Shown piece after piece: positions 1 to 5,817 of a stretch of DNA of 11,667 bases. Source of the stretch: AWTP1-13 sp035762425 (GTDB lineage Bacteria > Pseudomonadota > Alphaproteobacteria > Rhizobiales > Hyphomicrobiaceae); assembly GCA_035762425.1 (NCBI GenBank), contig DASTOW010000222.1, positions 1-11,667 on the forward strand, read 5' to 3'. The first letter of the stretch is position 1. Every line of letters starts with the position of its first letter. The notes beneath the pieces are model-generated. The model saw only the letters and a list, made by a program, of their open reading frames with translations. It did no database searches and was not told where the DNA came from. A program made the translations under genes and the position numbers.

Positions 1-59
1 GCATCTTCGCGCGACTTGGCGGGGGTGGGTTGCACGGTGGCTTTGCTGGACTGGGTCAT
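1..59 (-). CDS. 5' end of an unidentified protein, third gene of the GTPase operon (partial)
   Basis: Only the first 19 complete codons are visible (MTQSSKATVQPTPAKSRED); the rest lies beyond the left edge. The start is supported by its position: its ATG (59-57) shares one base with the TGA stop of the upstream membrane GTPase (61-59), giving TGATG, a classic layout for translational coupling. A GGAG element lies about ten bases upstream. The visible residues are polar, rich in Ser, Thr, Pro and Lys, and show neither a signal peptide nor a recognisable domain, so no function can be given. Its coupling to two GTPase genes suggests that it works with them; that is inference from context. Confidence 0.6.
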   Translation of the reverse strand, partial: MTQSSKATVQPTPAKSRED

Positions 60-1597
60 CAGTTGGAACTCCGACTGAGGAAGGTGCCGCGGATGACGCG
101 GCCGGCATTGACGGCTTGCGACCAAATGGTCCCCCAAGTCGCAGCACTCTTGATGTCGCTCAGGCTGCGCAGGAGCCGGGCACGTTGCGCGTCGGGCGCC
201 AGCTCGATGATCTTGGCCCACAGCGCATCGACGTTGTAGGGCGCCACGGCGACATCGACCCGGGCCGGCACGATAACGTCGATGGCAATACCCAGTTCCG
301 CCCCGGCAGCCTCCATGGCGGCGCGAATCGAAGCGGCCTTGTTGCGTGTGGGCGAGCTCAGGTCATAAGGCGGCTCCCACTCGCTGAACGGGCGCAGGCG
401 ATCGATCTGGGTCAGGACCAGCAGCATGGGCGGCTGCCGGCGGTGGGGCATGGCGGCGAAGTGGGCGCGGATGGCTTCGATGGCGGTGCGATCGGTGGCG
501 CGAGCCGCCTGCACCGCCGAGGCGACCCACAGCACCATGTCGCAATCATCGGCGGCCTGCACCAGCGGGGCAACGTTGCTCGCTCCGGTCAGCCCAGGAC
601 TGTCGATCAGCAGGGCGGCGGGTAGCCCGTCATGCGTCAGCTTGTAGGCCGTAAAGGCCGCCGTGGTCGGCACGGTGTTGACCGCCGCCTCGACGGCGTT
701 GGCGAGCGCGTTGACGAGGCTCGACTTGCCGGCGCCGGTCTGGCCCGCAACCAGGATGCGGATCGGCTCACTGCCGCGCTGGTCGAGGCCCGCCATGTCG
801 CGGCGGCTCGCCGTCGACACGTGGGCTTGCAGCCGGCCCGCGGAGACGCGCAGGCTGCCGCCGTAAAGGTCGATGGCCGCGCGCCCCACCTCGCGCACAA
901 AGGCGCGTGCCAGGCGCCGGGCCAGATGATCGCGGCCGGCATCGTAGATCTGGCGGGTGAAGCGCTCGCGTAGCTCCTGCGTGACGGCGGACACTGGGTT
1001 AAGCAGGCGCACGATGCGCCACAAATCGTAGCCCTTCTCGACCAGGCCCAGCGCGCCGCGCCAGCGATAGAGCCACATCAGCTGGGCGACCGTCACCTTG
1101 TCGCCGAGCGGGAAGCTGCCGGCGACGAAATCGCGCAGGCCGCCGCTTGCCTGCTCGATCACAGCCAGCGCTTCCGGGACCGTGAACTGCAGCAGCGGGT
1201 CGCCACGCTCGGGATGCAGGCGCTTGGCCACCACCTCGATGGTCTCGAGCCCCAGGCTGACCACGGCGTCGCGGCTCGACAGGCGGTTCGGATCGACGTT
1301 GGCGGCAAGTGCCTTGACGTCGGCCCATGCCTCGTCCTGGCGCGGCGACCAGCGACTGTCAGCGGGCGCGGCGTCCTCCTCCAGGGCCGGCAAGGCGGCC
1401 GGCGGAGCAAGCAGGCGGCGCTCAAAATAGTAGATGGCGAGCACGACGATGCAGCTGATGATCGCCCAGTAGAGGATGAAGCCGTTCTGCCAAAGCCACA
1501 GCGAGCCCAATGGAATGAGGCTGGCGGCCGGCAGCGCCAGGGCCACCGCCAGCAGAACGGTGCGCGGGATGCCGATCGATGTCTTGCGCGGACTCAC
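59..1597 (-). CDS. membrane-anchored P-loop GTPase (MMR_HSR1-like)
   Basis: A 512-residue GTP-binding protein with two predicted N-terminal membrane helices (about residues 12-33 and 39-57). A roughly 200-residue mostly helical region follows, then a G domain from about residue 278. Visible G motifs are G1 GQTGAGKSS (285-293), a Thr pair at 311-312 fitting G2, G3 DSPG (332-335) and G4 TQID (396-399), where Thr replaces the usual Asn of NKxD. The start is GTG at 1597; its first four bases, GTGA, overlap the stop of the preceding GTPase gene, and AAGG lies just upstream. This suggests membrane attachment with a cytoplasmic GTPase domain, broadly like the YfjP/Era-related GTPases of unknown role. 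The substrate process is unknown; a paired role with the upstream GTPase is inferred from the overlap. Confidence 0.85.
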   Translation of the reverse strand: MSPRKTSIGIPRTVLLAVALALPAASLIPLGSLWLWQNGFILYWAIISCIVVLAIYYFERRLLAPPAALPALEEDAAPADSRWSPRQDEAWADVKALAANVDPNRLSSRDAVVSLGLETIEVVAKRLHPERGDPLLQFTVPEALAVIEQASGGLRDFVAGSFPLGDKVTVAQLMWLYRWRGALGLVEKGYDLWRIVRLLNPVSAVTQELRERFTRQIYDAGRDHLARRLARAFVREVGRAAIDLYGGSLRVSAGRLQAHVSTASRRDMAGLDQRGSEPIRILVAGQTGAGKSSLVNALANAVEAAVNTVPTTAAFTAYKLTHDGLPAALLIDSPGLTGASNVAPLVQAADDCDMVLWVASAVQAARATDRTAIEAIRAHFAAMPHRRQPPMLLVLTQIDRLRPFSEWEPPYDLSSPTRNKAASIRAAMEAAGAELGIAIDVIVPARVDVAVAPYNVDALWAKIIELAPDAQRARLLRSLSDIKSAATWGTIWSQAVNAGRVIRGTFLSRSSN

Positions 1598-2757
1598 GAC
1601 ACCTTGGCTCCCGGCTCGCTGCCACCCAGGTCGCGAACCCTGGCCTTAAGGAACGCCTCACGCAGCGACTCCCGGTACACGTTGGAAACCTCGGCTGCGG
1701 TGACGCCTTGCCGGCGGCGCGCGAGGTAGAAACTGGCGGCCTTGCCCAGCGCGTAGGTGGCCGCAAAGCTGGCCGCGGCCGCAGCCGCGGCGCCCGCCGT
1801 TTGGCCGTAGACGGGGATCAGCTTGATGAGCTGGCGGATGCCGAACGTCGATGCCGTGCGGATCAGCGTGCCCGCGCCCAGCGCGCCGGCGAACTCGGCA
1901 TAGTCGCGCGTCTGCCACTGCACCCCATGCAGCTTGGCCAACTTGTGCAACATGGCAGCCTGCACCGCCGGCACCAGCACGGCGCCGGCCACCGGCACGG
2001 CATCGCCGGCGCCGGCGGCCACGGCATAGCCCAGCACATGCGCGTCGGACTTGCGCTGCGCGTCGGGTGACTGCGGCAGCTCGGCCAGGGCGGCGGCAAC
2101 GGTCAGGGGCGCGACTGCGATAAGGGCGGCGATCAGCGCGTCATGGCCGTAGTCGGCCGGCTCGAAGCCGTCGCCCGCGTGCGTGAAATCGATCGGCACG
2201 AAACTGACGCGACCGCGCCCTGGCAGCGAGCCAAACAGCCCGCGCTGGTAGGCCAAGGCCTGCGCCAGCGGCGGCGGCAGATCGGCGCTCAGAGCGCCGT
2301 CGCTGAACGGATAGGGCAGCACATGGCCGCGGCCATGCAGATAGCCTTCGTGCAGGCTGGTTTGGGCCACCACCACCGGCCAGTCCGGATGTGCCCTGCG
2401 CGCCGCGGCGATCACGTCGATCACCACCTGTTGTTGCTGATCCATGGCCTTGGCCACCGCCAGGATCAGGTGCGAGCGGCCCGCACAAAAGGCAATGTCC
2501 TCCACCGGGTCATAAGCCACCTCACCGAGACCGCGGGTGTCGAGAAAGCGGATAATCGGCGCGTCGAGGGGGAAATCGAATACGCGCGCCATCTTCGTGC
2601 AGGCGCGGAAGCCGGAGCCGACCTCGGCCTGCGTACTTTGCGTGAGCACGCGCACGATCGAGCTCTTGCCGCTCTGCACCTTGCCGATCAGCCACACCAC
2701 CGGCGCGAACTGGCGCGCCCGATCGGCGATCGGCGATGTCTCGACCGGTTGGCTCAT
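1594..2757 (-). CDS. GTPase with hydrophobic DUF697-like C-terminal domain
   Basis: A 387-residue protein. The N-terminal half is a P-loop GTPase: G1 GKVQSGKSS (25-33), a Thr at 54 fitting switch I, and G3 DTRG (73-76). The canonical NKxD is absent; the equivalent strand ends AQTSLHEG (131-138), so guanine specificity may be read differently. From about residue 235 to 370 the protein is rich in Ala and Gly, with hydrophobic stretches (for example 243-267 and 313-340). This resembles the DUF697 region of YcjF-type proteins, which associates with membranes. It is the first GTPase of the operon, 88 bases downstream of an SDR gene on the same strand. ATG 2757 is preceded by a rather distant GGAG. 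Role unknown; membrane-linked GTPase is the safe reading. Confidence 0.82.
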   Translation of the reverse strand: MSQPVETSPIADRARQFAPVVWLIGKVQSGKSSIVRVLTQSTQAEVGSGFRACTKMARVFDFPLDAPIIRFLDTRGLGEVAYDPVEDIAFCAGRSHLILAVAKAMDQQQQVVIDVIAAARRAHPDWPVVVAQTSLHEGYLHGRGHVLPYPFSDGALSADLPPPLAQALAYQRGLFGSLPGRGRVSFVPIDFTHAGDGFEPADYGHDALIAALIAVAPLTVAAALAELPQSPDAQRKSDAHVLGYAVAAGAGDAVPVAGAVLVPAVQAAMLHKLAKLHGVQWQTRDYAEFAGALGAGTLIRTASTFGIRQLIKLIPVYGQTAGAAAAAAASFAATYALGKAASFYLARRRQGVTAAEVSNVYRESLREAFLKARVRDLGGSEPGAKVS

Positions 2758-2845
2758 CTGGCGTCCATTGGCTCCAACGGCGCGGCCGCTTGCCGAAGCT
2801 TACGCTCGAGAACCCGCAAGCCTGGCCATGCGTTCCATTGACAGC

Positions 2846-3658
2846 TCAGGCCGGCCAGGCTTGGCCGCCACCGTCCACCCGTACCACCTGCCCGGATACG
2901 AAAGCACCCATTGGCCCGGCAAAGAATTCGACCACCCGCGCCACCTCATCGACGGTGGCGATGCGGTCGAGCGTACCAGCTTGCGCCATGCGTGTCGGAT
3001 CGACCGCGCGCGTGGCAACAAACCGCTCGGTCCGGGTGTCGCCCGGCGCGATGGCGTTGACGGTCACGTCGTAGGGTCGCATCTGGTCGGCGAGGCAGCG
3101 CGTGAAGTGCATGGCTCCGGCCTTGGCCGTTGCGTAGATCGAGCCGTTGGTGCGTCCCTTGAAGGCGGCGACCGAGCCGATCGTGATGATCCGCCCGCGC
3201 TTGCGCTGCATCATGCCGCGCGCCACCTGCTGGCACACGAAGATGGTGCTGAGCAGGTTGCGGTCGATGACGGCGCGCACGTCCTCCTCCTTGATGTGCA
3301 CCACGTCGTTGGGGGTGGGCTTGCCGCCGGCGGCGGCGATGTCGCCGCCGGCGTTGTGCACCAGGATGTCGATGGGGCCGAGCGCGCTGCCAGCGGTGCC
3401 GACGACACGCTCGATGTCATCCATGCGCGTGAGGTCGCCCAGGATGCGGGTGGTGCGCACGCGGTGTGTCTGGGCAATGGCGCGGGCGACATCGGTGAGG
3501 GTCTGCGTGCCGCCGTATTCGGACGGCCCATGCTCGCGCATGCCATGCACGGCGATGTGACAGCCGAGCGCTGCCAGCCGCTCGGCAAAGGCCCGCCCCA
3601 GGCCGCGGCCGGCGCCTGTCACCAGCGCCACCTGGCCGTCGAGCATGCGGTCCGTCAT
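2846..3658 (-). CDS. short-chain dehydrogenase/reductase (SDR), classical type
   Basis: A 270-residue NAD(P)-dependent oxidoreductase of the classical SDR family, normal in length and complete in its signatures: cofactor motif TGAGRGLG (14-21), HNAGG (101-105), Asn134, Ser162, and the catalytic YATAK (Tyr175, Lys179), followed by NAIAPG (201-206). The C-terminal VDGGGQ is usual for FabG-like members. The likely reaction is reversible oxidation of a hydroxyl to a carbonyl in the cytoplasm; the substrate cannot be told from sequence. ATG 3658 has a GGAAGGGA ribosome binding site about eight bases upstream. The gene is divergent from a D-2-hydroxyacid dehydrogenase gene and may share its regulation. 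An insertion around residues 106-122 (GGKPTPNDVV) after the NAGG motif is slightly unusual and may shape the substrate pocket. Confidence 0.9.
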   Translation of the reverse strand: MTDRMLDGQVALVTGAGRGLGRAFAERLAALGCHIAVHGMREHGPSEYGGTQTLTDVARAIAQTHRVRTTRILGDLTRMDDIERVVGTAGSALGPIDILVHNAGGDIAAAGGKPTPNDVVHIKEEDVRAVIDRNLLSTIFVCQQVARGMMQRKRGRIITIGSVAAFKGRTNGSIYATAKAGAMHFTRCLADQMRPYDVTVNAIAPGDTRTERFVATRAVDPTRMAQAGTLDRIATVDEVARVVEFFAGPMGAFVSGQVVRVDGGGQAWPA

Positions 3659-3687
3659 CGGCCTATCCCTTCCGTTGCCTTAGCTGA

Positions 3688-3718
3688 GATAGAGCCGCCA
3701 TTCGGCCGCGCACGTCAA
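3688..3718 (-). promoter_or_regulatory. possible sigma70-type promoter for the SDR gene
   Basis: On the minus strand TTGACG (3718-3713) resembles a -35 box, and TCTATC (3693-3688) is a weak -10 at a long 19-base spacing. The start codon lies about 30 bases further on. It forms the left half of a divergent control region with the plus-strand TTGACA at 3754. The -10 is poor, so confidence is low. Confidence 0.3.
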
Positions 3719-3753
3719 TCGCTGCCGGTGTGCCTGGCGGACCAGCCCCCCAA

Positions 3754-3782
3754 TTGACAGGGTGAGTGGCGACGGCTAGCGG
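3754..3782 (+). promoter_or_regulatory. possible sigma70-type promoter for the hydroxyacid dehydrogenase/amidohydrolase pair
   Basis: A perfect TTGACA -35 box lies at 3754-3759, with TAGCGG (3777-3782) as a weak -10 after 17 bases. Transcription would begin near 3789, leaving a leader of about 20 bases before ATG 3811. This would place the longer in-frame GTG (3766) upstream of the transcript, which favours the ATG as the true start. Confidence 0.4.
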
Positions 3783-3810
3783 TGCACGCCGGTCAGGGAA
3801 GCCCATCGCC

Positions 3811-4812
3811 ATGCCAGCCACTGCGCGCATTCTGCTCACCCATACCCCCGAGGCACGGGGCTTGTACTACGGCACCCACGCGCTGGCCGGGCTGCGCCAG
3901 CTAGGCGAGGTGGTGCTGCACGAGGGGCCGGAGCCGCTCAATACGGCGGCCCTGATCGAGGCTGCCCGATGCTGCCCAATCATCGTCGCAGACCGGGCGA
4001 CGGCCTGCCCCGCCGAGCTGTTTGCGGCGCTGCCCGAGCTGGTATCGGTCTCGCGGGTGGCGATCGACATCCGCAACATCGACGTGCAGGCGGCGAGCGC
4101 GCACGGCGTGCTGGTCACCAACGCGAGCCGCAGCTGGGTGGACGCGGTGAGCGAGCTCAGCATCGGGCTGATGATCGATGTGGCGCGTGGCGTGTCCCGC
4201 GCCGACGCGGCGAGCAAGGCCGGCAAGGTGCCAGCGATCGGCATGGGCCGACAGCTGGCTGGGTCGACAGTCGGCATCATCGGCTATGGCTTCCTCGGCC
4301 GCCGGGTTGCCGAGCTGGCGCGGGCGTTCGGCATGCAGGTGTTGATCAGCGACCCTTATGTGCAGGTCGATCGGTCGGACGTGGAGCAGGTCGCAATTGA
4401 CGATCTGCTGCGTCGGTCGGACTTCGTGCTGCCGCTGGCGGTGGCCACCGACGAAACCGAGAATCTGATCGGCACGGCGCAACTGGCGCTGATGCCGCCG
4501 CACGCCTACCTCGTCAACCTGTCGCGCGGTAACCTGGTCGACGAGGCCGCCCTCGCAGCGGCACTCAACGAAAAGCGCATCGCCGGCGCGGCGCTGGATG
4601 TGGGCCGAGCGCCCGATCAGATGCCCTCGCCGCACCTGGCCAGGCGCCCCGACGTGGTGGCGACGCCGCACATCGGCGGGTTGACGCAGCCGGCGATCGA
4701 GGGACAGGCGCTGGAGACGGTGACACAGGTCGGCCAGATCGTGCGCGGCCTTGCGCCGGAAGGCTCGGTCAATGCCGAGCGCGCCGAGCGCCTGCGCCGG
4801 TTTGCCGGATAG
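3811..4812 (+). CDS. D-isomer-specific 2-hydroxyacid dehydrogenase family protein
   Basis: A 333-residue NAD-binding oxidoreductase of the phosphoglycerate-dehydrogenase/D-lactate-dehydrogenase superfamily, with the usual length and split catalytic/Rossmann arrangement. The nucleotide fold shows GYGFLG (158-163) and an acidic Asp181 for the NAD ribose. The catalytic Arg is in SRGNLVDE (Arg239) and the catalytic His in ATPHIGG (His287). The third family residue, a Glu normally in a DVFxxEP-type motif, is replaced: this protein reads DVGRAPDQMPSP (263-274). The start chosen is ATG 3811, with GGGAAG about nine bases upstream; an in-frame GTG at 3766 would add 15 residues but overlaps a likely promoter. 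It stands 47 bases upstream of an amidohydrolase gene, probably in one transcript. The substrate, presumably a 2-hydroxy or 2-oxo acid, is not predictable. Confidence 0.88.
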   Translation: MPATARILLTHTPEARGLYYGTHALAGLRQLGEVVLHEGPEPLNTAALIEAARCCPIIVADRATACPAELFAALPELVSVSRVAIDIRNIDVQAASAHGVLVTNASRSWVDAVSELSIGLMIDVARGVSRADAASKAGKVPAIGMGRQLAGSTVGIIGYGFLGRRVAELARAFGMQVLISDPYVQVDRSDVEQVAIDDLLRRSDFVLPLAVATDETENLIGTAQLALMPPHAYLVNLSRGNLVDEAALAAALNEKRIAGAALDVGRAPDQMPSPHLARRPDVVATPHIGGLTQPAIEGQALETVTQVGQIVRGLAPEGSVNAERAERLRRFAG

Positions 4813-4859
4813 TCGCCGCCCGCTATAAGTTGCGGGCACCAGCAGCGAGGAACCGCACC

Positions 4860-5708
4860 ATGCAATGGCCACTGCCCACCAGGAAACCGAAGCTGGTGGC
4901 GCCTCCGGGCGCGTGCGACACGCACATCCATTTCTTCGACGCCAGGTATCCCAAGCACCCGGACGGGCCGAACCCGGCGCCCGATTGCACGGTTGCCGAC
5001 TACCGGCAGCTGCAGGGCATTCTCGGCACCGAGCGCGTGATCGTCGTGCAGGCGAACGCCTACGGCGACGACAACCGCCTGACCATGGACAGCGTCGCCG
5101 CCCTGGGGGTCGACACGACGCGGGCAGTGGTGGTGGTGAAGGCCAGCGTAAGTGACGCTGAGATGGAGCGCCTGACCAAGGCCGGCGCGCGTGCCGTGCG
5201 CTTCATGTGCGTGCCGGGCGGACATCTCAAGTGGGACGTGATGGACCAGGTGATCGCCCGCGTGCGCCCGTTCGGCTGGCATTGCACCGTGCAATTCGAC
5301 GGGCGCGACTTCACCCAGCACGAGGCGCAGCTCAAGCGCATCCAGGGCGACTACATCATTGACCACGTCGGCAAGTTCCTGGAGCCGGTGGCGCCGGATC
5401 ATGAAGCCTTCAAGGTGCTTTTGCGGCTGGTCGAGCGCGGCAACTGCTACGTGAAGCTGGCCGGTGCCTACGAGACGTCCAAGACCGGCAAGCCCGAGTA
5501 CCAGGACGTGGCGCGGCTCGCCAAGCAGCTGATCAAGGCGGCGCCGGAGCGCATGATCTGGGCCAGCAACTGGCCGCACAATTCGGCGACCGCCGAGAAC
5601 CGGCCCGACGAAGCCAGCATGTTCGACCTGCTGCTGGACTGGATGCCGGACGAAGCCACGCGTCGCAAGACGCTGGTCGACAACCCCGCCCGCCTCTACG
5701 GCTTCTAG
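4860..5708 (+). CDS. amidohydrolase family 2 protein, similar to 2-pyrone-4,6-dicarboxylate lactonase (LigI)
   Basis: A 282-residue TIM-barrel hydrolase of the amidohydrolase-2 (PF04909-type) family. Seen in order: the first-strand motif CDTHIHFFD (19-27, HxH at 22-24), VQANAYGDDN (63-72, the YGxDN pattern typical of this branch), ARAVRF (110-115), His141, IDHVGKF (167-173, His169) and the last-strand motif WASNWPH (234-240). Characterised relatives such as LigI open a lactone ring in aromatic degradation, and some do not need a metal. The usual Asp of the last motif is Asn237 here. ATG 4860 is chosen because GAGGAA lies seven bases upstream; an in-frame TTG at 4830 is less likely. The gene follows the hydroxyacid dehydrogenase gene and ends convergent with the fusion gene. 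The exact lactone or amide substrate is unknown. Confidence 0.87.
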   Translation: MQWPLPTRKPKLVAPPGACDTHIHFFDARYPKHPDGPNPAPDCTVADYRQLQGILGTERVIVVQANAYGDDNRLTMDSVAALGVDTTRAVVVVKASVSDAEMERLTKAGARAVRFMCVPGGHLKWDVMDQVIARVRPFGWHCTVQFDGRDFTQHEAQLKRIQGDYIIDHVGKFLEPVAPDHEAFKVLLRLVERGNCYVKLAGAYETSKTGKPEYQDVARLAKQLIKAAPERMIWASNWPHNSATAENRPDEASMFDLLLDWMPDEATRRKTLVDNPARLYGF

Positions 5709-5729
5709 GGCCAGGGGCTGCCACCCAGC

Positions 5730-5758
5730 CCGAGCGCCGCTCGGCGCCGGGGGGCGCC
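5730..5758. terminator. GC-rich inverted repeats between convergent genes, possible bidirectional terminator
   Basis: In the 109-base gap between two convergent stop codons lie CCGAGC-GCC-GCTCGG (5730-5744) and the overlapping GGCGCC-GGGG-GGCGCC (5743-5758). A longer pairing, GGCGCCAA (5753-5760) with TTGGCGCC (5789-5796), is also possible. There is no T-run on either strand, so this is not a textbook intrinsic terminator, but convergent placement makes transcription end here plausible. Confidence 0.33.
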
Positions 5759-5817
5759 AACACCAGGTGCGGGTCTAGGTCCCGGAAATTGGCGCCAGCC
5801 AACATCCGGGCCGCGGC

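Noticed and set aside
2782..2810. A cluster of NotI, HindIII and XhoI sites resembling a cloning-vector polylinker
   Set aside because: Order and spacing do not match a common polylinker, the flanks are ordinary chromosomal genes on both sides, and such sites arise easily in GC-rich DNA.
2788..2821. Inverted repeat GCTTGC ... GCAAGC between the SDR and GTPase genes, as a possible terminator
   Set aside because: The stem is only six base pairs with a 22-base loop and no T-run; too weak to call.
2537..3757. A 406-codon plus-strand open frame covering the SDR gene
   Set aside because: It is antisense to an SDR with all catalytic motifs, has no recognisable domain and is rich in His, Arg, Ala and Gly, as expected from reading high-GC codons on the opposite strand.
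3766..3810. N-terminal extension of the hydroxyacid dehydrogenase from GTG 3766
   Set aside because: The extension overlaps the likely promoter, is not family-like, and ATG 3811 has a better ribosome binding site.
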